A stretch of 64,000 bases of DNA from Gracilibacillus caseinilyticus (GCF_022919115.1 NZ_CP095072.1:620001-684000); one strand, 5' to 3'. Shown: positions 37,239-47,879, numbered from the stretch's first letter. Notes: generated from the sequence alone by a model not told the origin. Numbers and translations: made by a program.

Positions 37239-38048
37239 TTAATATTCAACTTTTCCAAGAAAGTATGCAAAAAGCAATCCACCAGCAAAGGTAACCACAC
37301 ACATCAAGACCCCTAAGACACTTGCCGGAAATCCTGGGAAGATAACGAATATAGAGCCAATTACCATCCCGATGACCACTGCATAAGTAGCCGTTGGAAA
37401 TCTTGAGAGGAAAAAGTGAATCAACTTACTCATCAGTACTAATCCTAGTAAAATTCCAATACCCACTGTGATGATGACAGGAATATTAAAGTCATCGATC
37501 GCACTAATAATAGTCGAATAGGAACCTATAATCAACAGTAAAAATGACCCGCTAATCCCTGGTAAAATCATAGCAGCACTTGCTAAGAACCCTGATAGAA
37601 ACAACCAAAGGTAAGTAGACGCTTCGAAATCTGTAACAGGGGCAGGCTCTCCAGTCTGAAAGAAAACCATCGATCCAACAATTACGAGCCCTATGAAAAC
37701 TAATAATACATGATTTGTTTTAAACGTTTCTTTTGCATTAGATTGCTGAAAAAGAAACGGCAGTACACCGATAATCAACCCTAAAAATGCAAATTGCGTT
37801 TGTTGCGGATAATGTTCAAACAACCATTCAATCAATCCTGCCAAAACAAAAATGGCTGTTACAATACCAATACCTAATGGAATCAAAAACATTAAATGCT
37901 TCTTAAAATCCTTACTAAAAAAACCATTAATCGCTTCAATCAATTGATCATAAATTCCTAACACAACAGCAATGGTACCACCGCTTACTCCTGGTACTAC
38001 ATCACTTGCCCCCATTAACATACCACGATATATATTTCGCCATTCCAT
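37239..38048 (-). CDS. popT: DUF368 polyprenyl-phosphate translocase (PopT type)
   Basis: 269 residues, about eight membrane helices. The N-terminal GMLMGASDVVPGVSGGTIAVVLG and the repeat ILPGISGSFLLLIIG are the DUF368 signatures, suggesting an inverted-repeat fold. DUF368 proteins have been shown to recycle undecaprenyl phosphate across the membrane. It lies between a CapA-like protein and thioredoxin; the 12-bp gap to capA points to cotranscription. Confidence 0.85.
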   Translation of the reverse strand: MEWRNIYRGMLMGASDVVPGVSGGTIAVVLGIYDQLIEAINGFFSKDFKKHLMFLIPLGIGIVTAIFVLAGLIEWLFEHYPQQTQFAFLGLIIGVLPFLFQQSNAKETFKTNHVLLVFIGLVIVGSMVFFQTGEPAPVTDFEASTYLWLFLSGFLASAAMILPGISGSFLLLIIGSYSTIISAIDDFNIPVIITVGIGILLGLVLMSKLIHFFLSRFPTATYAVVIGMVIGSIFVIFPGFPASVLGVLMCVVTFAGGLLFAYFLGKVEY

Positions 38049-38060
38049 GCTTCATTCTCC

Positions 38061-39185
38061 TTATTCTATAAACTGTAATCCTTCTATATTTTGCGATACA
38101 TGTTGTTTGATTTCTTCTAAGTGCACCTTGGCATCCGAAAGCTGTTGATTGGTTACATTCCCCAAAGGTAACACTTCTACATTTGTCATGGTGTCATCAA
38201 TCATTTCAAATTGGACAAAAGTTGGCAGAAAAGCTGGAGTATGAACGCTCACTGAATCTCCTTGTTTTTCTACTGTAAATTGAAAAATACCACCAATTCT
38301 GCGATTCAGTTCGTACTGTCCGGACAGAAAATTGCCCAGAGAATAAGCGACTAGTGTTTTGTTTCCTTGTTCTCCTTCAACCCACTCTATCGGTTGAAGC
38401 ACATGCGGATGATGACCGATCACCACATCTGTTCCCAAATCTGCTGCAAACTGAACTAAATCTTGCTGTTCCTGATTCGGCTGGCGCATATATTCCTGTC
38501 CAAAATGATAACTTACAATTGTAATATCCGCCAGTTTTTCTGCTTCTAGTACGTCACTTTTAATTTGCAAACGGTCGATCTGATTCACCAGATACTCTTT
38601 GCCGTCTGGTACAGGAATTCCATTGGTACCATATGTATAACTTAAAAATGCTGCAGAAATACCAGCATCTGTTTCTATGACTCTAATCGTATCCTGGTCG
38701 GCTTGACTTTTAAATGCCCCCGTATAACGCAGACCGATTTTTTCATAATAATCGATCGCATTATGAATAGCCACTTCCCCTTTATCCAAGGTATGATTGT
38801 TGGCCATCGTAACTAAATCCACACCCGTCTTTTGGATATCATCAGCCAAATCAAAAGGGCTGTTAAATCTCGGATAGTTGGATAACCCTAGCTCTTCACC
38901 ACCCATAATCGATTCCTGATTAGCCATCGCAATGGTCGGTTTTTGCAAATAATTCTGCACAGGTGCTAACATCGATTGAAAATCATAACGCTCCCCATCC
39001 CATGCATCATTATATACTCTATCATGAATCAGCAAGTCACCAATGGCAGCAATCGTAATTGCTTGTTGATAATCCTTTGCCGATCGCTCTTTATTATCCA
39101 TATGGTGAGACTGTCCTTTATATTCCTGATCAGCCGTACACCCTGTTATTATTAATAGAAGGATAATCATAAGATGATACTTCAT
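38061..39185 (-). CDS. CapA/PgsA-like lipoprotein
   Basis: 374 residues with lipobox ITGC near residue 18. CapA-family metallophosphatase-like domain: AIGDLLIHDRV, MANQESIMGG, TMANNHTLDKG, VVIGHHPHVLQP. The family takes part in poly-gamma-glutamate or capsule handling, but no pgsB or pgsC is near, so this is a stand-alone member of unknown substrate. Start ATG 39185; TTG 39191 is possible with GGAGGG upstream. Confidence 0.85.
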   Translation of the reverse strand: MKYHLMIILLLIITGCTADQEYKGQSHHMDNKERSAKDYQQAITIAAIGDLLIHDRVYNDAWDGERYDFQSMLAPVQNYLQKPTIAMANQESIMGGEELGLSNYPRFNSPFDLADDIQKTGVDLVTMANNHTLDKGEVAIHNAIDYYEKIGLRYTGAFKSQADQDTIRVIETDAGISAAFLSYTYGTNGIPVPDGKEYLVNQIDRLQIKSDVLEAEKLADITIVSYHFGQEYMRQPNQEQQDLVQFAADLGTDVVIGHHPHVLQPIEWVEGEQGNKTLVAYSLGNFLSGQYELNRRIGGIFQFTVEKQGDSVSVHTPAFLPTFVQFEMIDDTMTNVEVLPLGNVTNQQLSDAKVHLEEIKQHVSQNIEGLQFIE

Positions 39186-39276
39186 CTGCAACCAAGCTCC
39201 CTCCGTAAGTCATCTTTATTCTATCATATTTGACTTGAAAAGTTTGTCAAATATGAAAAGAATATGATGAAACCAC

Positions 39277-39552
39277 TCACTTCTTCAGGTCATATTTTGC
39301 CCGAAGACTTTCTGGAGCCATTTTGATCATTTGTTGCAAAATTAAACCTACAATCATTACATCATCCAAAACACCAAATACTAATAAGTAGTCAGGAATT
39401 AGATCAAACGGGAAAACGATATAACCCACCATTAACAACACACTTGCCAACTTAACGAGCAACGATACTTCTTTTGACAGAAAGAACTCTTTTAAAAACG
39501 GCAATGATTTACGAAATTTAACTAAAAATTTTAGTCTGCTAAAAAACCGCAT
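39277..39552 (-). CDS. YkvA-like DUF1232 membrane protein
   Basis: 91 residues. The core VGYIVFPFDLIPDYLLVFGVLDDVMIVGLIL is the DUF1232 signature, with two short membrane helices. Start ATG 39552 after GGGTG. Function unknown in the family. Confidence 0.85.
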   Translation of the reverse strand: MRFFSRLKFLVKFRKSLPFLKEFFLSKEVSLLVKLASVLLMVGYIVFPFDLIPDYLLVFGVLDDVMIVGLILQQMIKMAPESLRAKYDLKK

Positions 39553-39600
39553 GATATACACCCTTTTCTTAATAGAAATCCTTATTATTATACCCTTCAT

Positions 39601-39896
39601 GTACGAGCGGGAAAAATGAAAGCTCAGCTGCGTATTCTATCTCTTCTTCTTGCATGCAACTCTATCTAACGGGCTAATAATACATTCTATCGGACACTTC
39701 TCTGTTCAGAGGGCTCACTTTTGTACGATTGACTCCTTCTATTGGGCATTTTACTATTATGGAAGCATTCTTCTGTTCAGTTAGTTATTTTCCTTTTCTT
39801 CTCATCTATCACCCTTATATTTTATTTTCGCCATAGATGCCTCATTTTTGGAGGGATGACGATAATTTTTTAAAAAATGCACGAAATCAATTTAAA
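39601..39896. other. Gene-free spacer
   Basis: No gene seen. It holds two related segments (CTATCGGACACTT ... CTGTTCAG and CTATTGGGCATTT ... CTGTTCAG, about 75 bp apart) of unknown meaning. Confidence 0.4.
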
Positions 39897-39925
39897 AAAA
39901 CCAGTGAGCGCTTGCTCACTGGTCT
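39897..39925 (-). terminator. Terminator of typA
   Basis: ACCAGTGAGC-AAGC-GCTCACTGGTTTTTTT on the minus strand. Confidence 0.93.
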
Positions 39926-39933
39926 CATTATAA

Positions 39934-41757
39934 TTACTTTTTCTTAGCTGCTTTTTCACGTTCGTTTTTGTTAAGGATTTTCTTGCGAAGTCTTACGGTT
40001 TCTGGTGTCACTTCACAATACTCGTCATCATTTAAATATTGGATAGCTTCTTCTAGTGACATATTACGTGTTTTACGGATTGTTGCAGTTTGATCTTTTG
40101 TTGCAGAACGCACGTTAGTTAAGTGCTTTTCTTTCGTAATGTTAACCGTTAAGTCGTTCTCACGGTTGTGTTCGCCAACGATCATTCCTGCGTAAACATC
40201 TGTACCTGGCTCAACAAAAATCACCCCACGGTCTTCTAAGTTCATAATACCGTATGTTGATGCTTTACCATTTTCTAAGGCAACAAGTACACCTTCACGA
40301 CGTCCGCCTACTTGACCTTTTACAAACGGGGCATATTCATCGAACGTATGGTTAATAATGCCGTAACCGCGAGTTTGTGTCATGAATTCTGTAGCATAAC
40401 CAATTAAACCACGAGATGGTACTTTGAATTCCATACGTACTTGACCAGTACCATGGTTCTGCATATCCAACATTTCACCTTTCCGTGCACCTAACGACTC
40501 CATAACAGCACCTGTATAATCTTCTGGCACGTCAATCTGTACACGTTCTACTGGTTCACATTTAACACCATCTATTTCTCTAATAATAACTTGTGGCTTA
40601 GAAAGTTGAAGTTCGTAGCCTTCCCGTCTCATGTTTTCTACCAGAATCGACAAGTGTAATTCACCACGTCCCGATACGATCCAGGCATCTGGAGAATCTG
40701 TTGGGTCAACACGTAAACTAACATCTGTTTCTAACTGCGATAATAAACGTTCTTCAATTTTACGAGAGGTTATGTGTTTACCTTCCCGACCAGCGAACGG
40801 ACTGTTATTGACAACAAAAGTCATCTGTAATGTCGGCTCATCAATACGTAAGATCGGAAGTGCTTCCTGGTGATCGTTAGGACAAACTGTTTCACCTACG
40901 TTAATGTCCTCCATACCTGCAAGAGCGATAATGTCGCCTGCTTTTGCTTCTTCAATTTCAATACGCTTTAAGCCGATAAAACCGAATAATTTAGATACTC
41001 GGAAGTTTTTCACAGAACCGTCTGTTTTCATAAGTGCTACTTGTTGGCCAACTTTGATCGTACCACGGAAAACTCGTCCCACTCCAATACGACCTAAATA
41101 ATCATTATAATCAAGCATTGTAACTTGGAATTGTAATGGTTCCTCACCATTATCAACAGGCGCAGGGATCTTTTCCAAAATCGTTCCAAAAATTGGCTCC
41201 ATTGTTTCCTGTTGTTCTTCGTCAGGAAAACTTGATGTTCCGTTTAATGCTGATGCAAATACAACCGGAAACTCCAATTGATCATCGTCAGCGCCTAACT
41301 CGATAAATAAATCCAGTACTTCATCTACAACTTCGTCTGGTCTCGCGTTAGGACGGTCAATTTTGTTTAACACGACAACTGGTTGCAGTCTCTGTTCTAA
41401 TGCTTTCTTTAATACGAAACGAGTCTGTGGCATACATCCTTCATAAGCATCTACCACAAGTAATACCCCGTCTACCATTTTCATGATACGCTCTACTTCG
41501 CCTCCGAAGTCAGCATGTCCTGGTGTATCTAATATATTTATACGCGTATCTTTATAATTAATCGCTGTGTTTTTGGCTAAAATCGTAATACCGCGTTCTT
41601 TCTCAATATCATTGGAATCCATTGCACGTTCTTCCACTTGTTCGTTCTCACGAAATGTACCAGAATAACGAAGTAACTGGTCTACTAATGTCGTTTTACC
41701 GTGGTCTACGTGTGCAATAATCGCAATATTGCGTAGTTCTTCTCTCAATTGCGTCAT
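39934..41757 (-). CDS. typA: Ribosome-associated GTPase TypA/BipA
   Basis: 607 residues, full length. G1 [11 protein letters not shown]2 [10 protein letters not shown]3 DTPGHADF, G4 NKIDRP, then EF-G-like domains and the TypA-specific C-terminus. It assists 50S assembly and stress growth. AGAGGAGAG precedes the ATG. Monocistronic, with its own terminator. Confidence 0.97.
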   Translation of the reverse strand: MTQLREELRNIAIIAHVDHGKTTLVDQLLRYSGTFRENEQVEERAMDSNDIEKERGITILAKNTAINYKDTRINILDTPGHADFGGEVERIMKMVDGVLLVVDAYEGCMPQTRFVLKKALEQRLQPVVVLNKIDRPNARPDEVVDEVLDLFIELGADDDQLEFPVVFASALNGTSSFPDEEQQETMEPIFGTILEKIPAPVDNGEEPLQFQVTMLDYNDYLGRIGVGRVFRGTIKVGQQVALMKTDGSVKNFRVSKLFGFIGLKRIEIEEAKAGDIIALAGMEDINVGETVCPNDHQEALPILRIDEPTLQMTFVVNNSPFAGREGKHITSRKIEERLLSQLETDVSLRVDPTDSPDAWIVSGRGELHLSILVENMRREGYELQLSKPQVIIREIDGVKCEPVERVQIDVPEDYTGAVMESLGARKGEMLDMQNHGTGQVRMEFKVPSRGLIGYATEFMTQTRGYGIINHTFDEYAPFVKGQVGGRREGVLVALENGKASTYGIMNLEDRGVIFVEPGTDVYAGMIVGEHNRENDLTVNITKEKHLTNVRSATKDQTATIRKTRNMSLEEAIQYLNDDEYCEVTPETVRLRKKILNKNEREKAAKKK

Positions 41758-41835
41758 TTCATTCTCTCCTCTTATAGATGCATTGATCGTTTAACAACTT
41801 ATCTAGTATATCATAATAGTCAGTAATTGGTAGCC

Positions 41836-43191
41836 TTAATCATCATTTTTTTCAAAATCTATAAAAACGATGGTAAAGCGTGCTCCACCTTTAGGGGCAT
41901 TTTCGGCTTTAATAGATCCGCCAGAGCGTTCGACAATCGCACGGGCAATCGCTAAACCTAGTCCTGTTTCACCACTTTTCCCTTTGACAAAACGGTGAAA
42001 TAGTTTGGAAAGAAGCGCTTCATCAATACCCTTGCCATCATCGGTTACCTGGATGAACAGCCGCTTATCTTTCACATAGGCCGAAATCGTCACTTTTTCC
42101 TTAGCATGGCGAATCGCATTGGCCACAATATTCATGACCGCTTGCAGCATTTTTTCTTCATCTACAAATAGTTGTGCCTTCTCCAGACCTTTATCATCAA
42201 TCTCAATACCTTTATCATTTGCAATCGGTACAGCTCTATCCATTACTTTTCTCATAAAGGACTGGATCGCCACTGTTTCCGGATGATATATATCTGTCTC
42301 ACTATCTAATTTCGCCAGCAAGATAATTTCATTAATAATTTTCTTGAGACGATGAATTTCATCTACCATTACTTGCAGCCCGCGATCTGCTTCCTCTCCT
42401 TCAAAAATACCATCTCGAATTCCTTCTGCATAGCCCTGAATTGCCATAAGTGGTGTTTTCAACTCATGACTGGCATTTTGGAAGAAATGATGCTGAGACT
42501 GAATAAAGCTATTTAGCTCATTGGCCATCTCCGTTACACTTTGCTCTACCTCCTTAATTTCACCAGTCGCCTTAATTTCTTCAATTTGATCGAATTGCCG
42601 TTTTTCGATTTTTTTCATTTGGTGCCGCAATTTGGTTAAAGGGGTTACCAGTCGTCTTGTTAAATAATGACTAAGTAAAACAGCAACTGCGATACCAATA
42701 AGAAAAATTAACACTAACCTGTTTACAAGGCTATTCCGGACTTCCTGAAGATCATCTAATGGAGTTAGCAGAACTAATTGCTGAGTCGCTTCTGGTGAGT
42801 AAAAAGGGATGATCGACACAACAAAGTTTTCTCCACCCGCTTGCCATAATGGTTGATCCTGGTCCTCGAGATTATATTCGTCGACCCATCCTTTAATGGT
42901 ATCAATATCTGGAATCGACGTAAAAATAATACTATCTGAACCTTGATCATAGGCAAACACCTGCAAGTTATACTCATCAAGTAATTGAGTAAGTTGTTGT
43001 ACGTTTGAAGAATTGTTCAAATCTTGATACAAAACAAAATTCACGATAAGTTCTCCTTTATCCTCTAACTGTCTCTGCTCATCTTTGATCAGCATCTGCA
43101 ACATCTGAGAGTAAATCGTAACCCCGGATATCGCCATAACGACAACTAGTAAGGTTGTAAAGGCAATCGTCAACTGTGATTGTAATTTCAT
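41836..43191 (-). CDS. cssS: CssS-like sensor histidine kinase
   Basis: 451 residues. Two membrane helices (about 8-30 and 158-178) enclose an extracellular sensor. Then HAMP (about 180-235), HisKA with ASHELKTPLMAIQGY and an HATPase (IVANAIRHAKEK, DDGKGIDE, GETGLGLAIA). It starts inside the last codons of cssR with a 4-bp overlap. CssS detects secretion stress (misfolded exported proteins). htrA lies divergently next door, a known CssRS target. Confidence 0.87.
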   Translation of the reverse strand: MKLQSQLTIAFTTLLVVVMAISGVTIYSQMLQMLIKDEQRQLEDKGELIVNFVLYQDLNNSSNVQQLTQLLDEYNLQVFAYDQGSDSIIFTSIPDIDTIKGWVDEYNLEDQDQPLWQAGGENFVVSIIPFYSPEATQQLVLLTPLDDLQEVRNSLVNRLVLIFLIGIAVAVLLSHYLTRRLVTPLTKLRHQMKKIEKRQFDQIEEIKATGEIKEVEQSVTEMANELNSFIQSQHHFFQNASHELKTPLMAIQGYAEGIRDGIFEGEEADRGLQVMVDEIHRLKKIINEIILLAKLDSETDIYHPETVAIQSFMRKVMDRAVPIANDKGIEIDDKGLEKAQLFVDEEKMLQAVMNIVANAIRHAKEKVTISAYVKDKRLFIQVTDDGKGIDEALLSKLFHRFVKGKSGETGLGLAIARAIVERSGGSIKAENAPKGGARFTIVFIDFEKNDD

Positions 43192-43880
43192 TGGGCATCC
43201 TCTTCATAATGCAGACGGTAGCCATATCCCCATACCGTTTCTACCGGTAAATCCTCCATTTTTTTGCGCAATCGTTTCACTAGGTCATCCACCGCTCGAT
43301 CACTGCCAAAGTAATCCTCACCCCATACCTGAGTCAGTAATTCTTCACGAGAAAAGGCCCGATTCGGTTTTCTCGCAAAAATCTCTAATATATCAAATTC
43401 CTTTGACGTTACATCCACTTCTTGTCGTTTCCAATATACTTGCCTTGCTGCCTGATCAATTTCCAAATCAGCAATTTTAATGACAGCATTCTCGGTCTCA
43501 CTGGTAATCGGCTGGGCAACTGCTCGTTTAAAAAGCCGTTTGACCCGTGCCACAAGTTCGCGAGGACTAAAAGGTTTCGTTAAATAGTCATCACTACCTA
43601 ATTCCAAGCCTAAAATTTTATCTACTTCTTCATCCTTAGCCGAAATGATAATAATCGGAATTTCGCTCATTTGTCTTATTTTTTTACACAATTCATAACC
43701 ATCCATACCAGGCAGCATAATATCCAATATCCACATATCGGGTTGATGCTCTGCAGCCTTATCCCAAGCATCCTCCGCATTTTCCATTAACGTAACTTGA
43801 AATCCTTCTTTTGATAAATATGCTTTTACAATATCTCTAATATTCGGATCATCTTCTACAATAAAAATTTCCTGATTCAT
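43188..43880 (-). CDS. cssR: CssR-like OmpR-family response regulator
   Basis: 230 residues from ATG 43880. Receiver with VEDDPN, phospho-Asp in WILDIMLPGMDGYEL and Lys in LTKPFSPREL; C-terminal winged helix ending YFGSDRAVDDLVKRLRKKM and ETVWGYGYRL, closely matching CssR. Divergent from htrA across a 236-bp control region. Confidence 0.88.
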   Translation of the reverse strand: MNQEIFIVEDDPNIRDIVKAYLSKEGFQVTLMENAEDAWDKAAEHQPDMWILDIMLPGMDGYELCKKIRQMSEIPIIIISAKDEEVDKILGLELGSDDYLTKPFSPRELVARVKRLFKRAVAQPITSETENAVIKIADLEIDQAARQVYWKRQEVDVTSKEFDILEIFARKPNRAFSREELLTQVWGEDYFGSDRAVDDLVKRLRKKMEDLPVETVWGYGYRLHYEEDAQ

Positions 43881-44116
43881 CAGATTTCCACCTTTCTCGG
43901 CAACTCGCAATCATCATAAGCTTATTTTCTCACAATTACAACTAAAAATGAAATGTAGATGTTTACGATATTTTTACTGTGGTAAAAGTATTTATAGGGC
44001 ATTCCGACTGATTATTTACACAAATATTCTACATTTATCACATTTTTATGCCATAAGTCTTATGTACAATAAAATTATCAAATCATTAAACCAAACCAAG
44101 AAAGGTGTGAATAGAT
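43881..44116. promoter_or_regulatory. Divergent cssR-htrA control region
   Basis: Two octamers related to the TTTTCACA repeat described for Bacillus htrA promoters occur 20 bp apart: TTTACACA at 44015 and TTATCACA at 44035, each with one mismatch. A candidate -10 TACAAT lies at 44065-44070 upstream of htrA, without a clear -35. Confidence 0.55.
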
Positions 44117-45385
44117 ATGAGTCAAGATTTCAATCCATTCGATCAAGAAGAAAAAGAACAAGCTCCGCAAGTAAAGGAAAAGCATGAAAAAAAGAAAAAA
44201 GATGCCAGTTTAAGCAAGATGCTTTTTAGTGGGGTAGCAGGTGGACTTATTGTGGCACTATTTAGTGGCGGTATTTTTATTTCGATACTAGACGATCAGG
44301 AAAGTAATTCAACGGATGTAGCTTCTAATTCTACGGAGCAAACCGAATCATCTTCATCTGATCAAGAAAGCGTTCCAACCACTAACATAGCAAATGAGGA
44401 AGATGAAGCAACAACGACGAACAACGCCATTCAGCAAGTATCCGATGCAGTGGTTGGTGTATCCAACATCCAGCAAGTGAATCTCTGGGAAGAATCAAAT
44501 GCATCAGGAACTGGATCAGGAGTTATTTATAAGAAAGAAGGCGACTCCGCGTATGTTGTAACGAATAACCACGTTGTGGAAGGCGCACAGGAAGTACAAA
44601 TCACACTAACTAACGGTGAACAAGTAAAAGCTGAAATTCTAGGAACAGATCAACTCACCGATCTTGCTGTATTAAAAATCCCTGGAGACCAAGTAGAAAC
44701 TGTCGCAACACTAGGCTCTTCTTCTGATGTTGGAGTTGGTCAGACAGCAATCGCAATTGGTAACCCTCTAGGTCAGGACTTTGCAGGATCTGTAACGAAA
44801 GGTATCATTAGTGGGGTTGAACGTTCTGTGGATGTGGACCTCAACGGCGACAACCAGCCAGATTGGACGACAGAAGTCCTTCAAACAGATGCAGCGATTA
44901 ACCCAGGTAACAGTGGTGGTGCATTAATTAACAGTAAAGGGGAAGTCATTGGTATTAATTCGATGAAAATTGCCCTTGAGTCAGTAGAGGGAATTGGCTT
45001 CGCTATCCCTATTGATGATGCAAAACCAGTAATTGAACAACTTGAAACAGATGGTGAAGTAGTTCGCCCATTTGTAGGTATTAGTGCCGTTGACCTTTCT
45101 ACTGTGCCGGAACAACATCGTCAACAAACACTTAACTTAAGTGATGATGTTCAAAATGGTTTAGTTGTAGCACAGGTACAATCAGGTTCACCAGCTGCGA
45201 ACGCAGGCTTACAACAGTATGATGTTGTTACAGCGATCAATGATAAACAATTGGAGTCCATGCTTGATCTGAAAACGTATCTGTACAATGAAACAGAAAT
45301 TGGCGAAGAAGTGACGGTTACATTCTATCGCGATGGCGAAAAACAGACCGTCAACTTAACACTAAGCGAACAAGGTAATTTATAG
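44117..45385 (+). CDS. htrA: HtrA-like membrane-anchored serine protease
   Basis: 422 residues. A short cytoplasmic N-terminus, one membrane helix (about 38-58), a low-complexity Ser/Thr/Asn linker, then a trypsin-like domain (about 100-300) with His in TNNHVVEGAQ, Asp in TDLAVLKI and Ser in NPGNSGGALIN, and one PDZ domain (about 310-415). It degrades misfolded proteins outside the membrane. AAAGGTGTG upstream. Likely activated by CssRS, encoded divergently. Confidence 0.94.
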   Translation: MSQDFNPFDQEEKEQAPQVKEKHEKKKKDASLSKMLFSGVAGGLIVALFSGGIFISILDDQESNSTDVASNSTEQTESSSSDQESVPTTNIANEEDEATTTNNAIQQVSDAVVGVSNIQQVNLWEESNASGTGSGVIYKKEGDSAYVVTNNHVVEGAQEVQITLTNGEQVKAEILGTDQLTDLAVLKIPGDQVETVATLGSSSDVGVGQTAIAIGNPLGQDFAGSVTKGIISGVERSVDVDLNGDNQPDWTTEVLQTDAAINPGNSGGALINSKGEVIGINSMKIALESVEGIGFAIPIDDAKPVIEQLETDGEVVRPFVGISAVDLSTVPEQHRQQTLNLSDDVQNGLVVAQVQSGSPAANAGLQQYDVVTAINDKQLESMLDLKTYLYNETEIGEEVTVTFYRDGEKQTVNLTLSEQGNL

Positions 45386-45430
45386 AAGAAACACATCCGG
45401 TGGCAAAAAAGTATAGTAGTAAAGTGGAAA

Positions 45431-45467
45431 GCTGAACATGGCATAATTGTTATGTTCGGCTTTTTTT
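45431..45467 (+). terminator. Terminator of htrA
   Basis: GCTGAACAT ... ATGTTCGGC stem followed by T7. Confidence 0.88.
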
Positions 45468-45726
45468 ATGCTATGAATATATAATGCGAAGTAAGTCGAA
45501 CCAACTTTCTCCCTTTGATGTGTGTTAGGCAATCGCTACAGGGGAATATACCGTATCCTGTGGGGGCGGCGATTTGCTTACTCGGAAAGAAGGCTCATCA
45601 GTCAGAATGAGTTGTCATTAATTAGCAGTTTTCTCCCCCTTAAAAACACTTACTCCTGTTCATCACTCATCGTCCGTGGAATTATACTTTGAAACAGTAA
45701 TAGAAATATATGAAGCAATAAAAACC

Positions 45727-45771
45727 AGCTCAATCTCTATTTCAAGAAATGAGACTGATCTGGTTATTTAC
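45727..45771 (-). terminator. Terminator of the CstA-type gene
   Basis: Minus strand AACCAGATCAGTCTC pairs imperfectly with GAGATTGAGCTGGTT, then TTTTA. The remaining 45468-45726 spacer shows no gene. Confidence 0.75.
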
Positions 45772-45784
45772 ATGATACTATTTT

Positions 45785-47224
45785 TCAAGCTGAGACCGCA
45801 CTTGTCTCATCTACTTCTATCTTTCGTTCTTTATTTCTTCTTGCTTTTTTAAAGAATAAATACGTCAGTCCAATCGTCAGCACTATTCCAACGATAAAGG
45901 ATAGATTTAAATCTAAATTAAATCCGATCTTGGCATTTAATATATAAACAAATACCATATAGGACATAAAAACCGCCGGTACTAAAGAGACCACATAATT
46001 TTTGCCCTTGATATATAAATACATTGTCGCTATCCATAACGCAATAACTGCTGTAGATTGGTTAGCCCAGGAAAAATATCTCCATAAAATATTAAAGTCA
46101 ATGTTCGTTAATGCATAGCCAATTGCAAAGAGCGGAATTGCAATCATTAAGCGTTTCATTACACTTTTTTGTCCGATCTTTAAATAATCAGCAATAATTG
46201 TTCTCGCAGCACGGAATGCCGTATCTCCTGATGTAATCGGAAGAACAATAACTCCGATAACCGCCACCGTACCTGCAAAAGCACCTAATAAGGTAACAGA
46301 AACTTCATTTACTGCCGAAGATGCTGTACCTGTTGCAATCACTTCACTTAGAGTTTGGCCATCAAACAAACTCATTGCCGCCGCTGCCCAAATCATGGCA
46401 ATGATACCTTCTGCAATCATCATACCGTAGAAAATATAACGCCCTTGTGATTCTTTTTGTGTAGTTCTTGAAATGATTGGTGATTGTGTCGCATGGAAAC
46501 CAGATAATGCCCCACAAGTGATCGTAAAGAACAATAATGGGAAAATTGGTGCGTTTTCAGGGTGTAAATTCTGCAACGACATTTCTGGAATCGTGTAATC
46601 AGAAAACACTAACGAAACACCAATTGATATTGTTCCAAGTAGAAGAATAGCTCCTAATACCGGATAAATACGTCCTATGATTTTATCAATCGGTAAGATA
46701 GTAGACAGGAAGTAATACAAGAAAATACTACCTAATATAACACCGAAAGCAACTTTCCCATCAAGCAATAAATCTATTAACGATGCCGGTGTAGTGATAA
46801 ACACTGTCCCGACAAGAACTAGCAATAATAGCGAGAATGCGTTTACAACGTGACGCGATGCTGACCCTAGAAATTCCCCTGCCAATTGGGGAATATGTGC
46901 ACCATTGTGACGAATCGAAATCATGCCAGTAAGGTAATCATGCACAGCCCCTGCAAAAATAGAACCGATAACTATCCACAAAAATGCAACAGGTCCATAT
47001 AACGCTCCCATGATAGGTCCAAATATTGGGCCCGTACCTGCAATGTTAAGCAGTTGAATCATCGCATTTTTTTGTTTATGCATTGGTACATAGTCTACCC
47101 CATCATTCACACTGTTCGCTGGTGTATCTCGTTTATCTGTTGGATCAAATATCTTCTCTATGAACTTACCATATGTGAAATATCCAATAATTAATAATGC
47201 AATAGCAATAAAGAAAGTAACCAT
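45785..47224 (-). CDS. CstA-family transporter (carbon starvation protein)
   Basis: 479 residues from ATG 47224 behind GGGAGGG. Many membrane helices. Conserved segments: LLNIAGTGPIFGPIMGALYGP, GAVHDYLTGMISIRHNG, GALSGFHATQSPI and SGDTAFRAARTI, as in CstA/BtsT, which import pyruvate or peptides at nutrient limitation. This is the short form (about 480 against 700 residues). Substrate not determined. Confidence 0.9.
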   Translation of the reverse strand: MVTFFIAIALLIIGYFTYGKFIEKIFDPTDKRDTPANSVNDGVDYVPMHKQKNAMIQLLNIAGTGPIFGPIMGALYGPVAFLWIVIGSIFAGAVHDYLTGMISIRHNGAHIPQLAGEFLGSASRHVVNAFSLLLLVLVGTVFITTPASLIDLLLDGKVAFGVILGSIFLYYFLSTILPIDKIIGRIYPVLGAILLLGTISIGVSLVFSDYTIPEMSLQNLHPENAPIFPLLFFTITCGALSGFHATQSPIISRTTQKESQGRYIFYGMMIAEGIIAMIWAAAAMSLFDGQTLSEVIATGTASSAVNEVSVTLLGAFAGTVAVIGVIVLPITSGDTAFRAARTIIADYLKIGQKSVMKRLMIAIPLFAIGYALTNIDFNILWRYFSWANQSTAVIALWIATMYLYIKGKNYVVSLVPAVFMSYMVFVYILNAKIGFNLDLNLSFIVGIVLTIGLTYLFFKKARRNKERKIEVDETSAVSA

Positions 47225-47423
47225 TTTGTGTATCCCTCCCAATATGAAATCGCTACCATGACAATTATAACTTATTAAAATTAATCTACAATAGCATTTT
47301 GAACTTTTAATTATAACAATTAATGGAAAAAATGAACTTTCTTTAACCATGGTCCTATGAGATTATACACAGTACGTGAAAAAAGGAAGGGCTAGGCCGC
47401 GATCTCTATCTAAATTATAAATA

Positions 47424-47455
47424 AACTACTTATAATGCGTATTATAAGCACCCTT
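47424..47455. repeat. Solo terminal repeat of element family 1
   Basis: ACTACTTATAATGCG joined directly to GTATTATAAGCACCC, i.e. the left and right ends without interior; a near-complete internal deletion. Confidence 0.65.
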
Positions 47456-47498
47456 ACTTTACTATTTTCAATTTAGGATACGATTAGTACTTTTAAAA

Positions 47499-47526
47499 AA
47501 CCCTAGACTTTCATAATCTAGGGGCC
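47499..47526 (-). terminator. Terminator of the yteA-like gene
   Basis: CCCTAGA ... TCTAGGG stem with T6 on the minus strand. Confidence 0.88.
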
Positions 47527-47528
47527 CT

Positions 47529-47879
47529 TTATTCAGCGTGGTCGATGCAAAATCTTGTTGCGGGCATGGCCAGTAATCGGTCTTCATTGATTTCTTTGCC
47601 ACATTTTTCACACAAATGATACGTTCCTTCTTCTATTTTTACTAATGCATGGTCAATTTCATTTAATTCTGATCCCTGATGTTCGTTTAATGCTTGATCT
47701 TTTTCTCTTTCATACAGCTCTGTTCCCATATCCCCTGGGTGATTATCAAAAGTAGTTAACTCTCCTACTTCTTCCTCCAATGTCTGATCTTGATCATCAA
47801 AATCAACTCCACCTTCATTCAATTCCGCTCTTCTATCCTCTAATATCGCTTGGCATTTATCTATTACTGCTTGATCCAT
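47529..47879 (-). CDS. yteA: YteA-like TraR/DksA-family zinc-finger protein
   Basis: 116 residues from ATG 47879 (AAGGAGG upstream). A coiled N-terminal part, the YteA motif ELTTFDNHPGDMGTELYEREKD, and a C-terminal zinc-finger region CEKCGKEI ... CIDH in which the fourth Cys is His. DksA-type proteins modulate RNA polymerase; Bacillus YteA-type proteins are stress or sporulation linked. Confidence 0.88.
   Translation of the reverse strand: MDQAVIDKCQAILEDRRAELNEGGVDFDDQDQTLEEEVGELTTFDNHPGDMGTELYEREKDQALNEHQGSELNEIDHALVKIEEGTYHLCEKCGKEINEDRLLAMPATRFCIDHAE

Noticed and set aside
36838..39185. Poly-gamma-glutamate (pgs/cap) operon around the CapA-like gene
   Set aside because: No CapB/CapC homologues adjacent; neighbours are DUF368 and thioredoxin genes.
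45468..45726. Possible extra family-1 element (CCTGTGGGGGCGGCG segment)
   Set aside because: No terminal repeats and only loose similarity to the interior of other copies.
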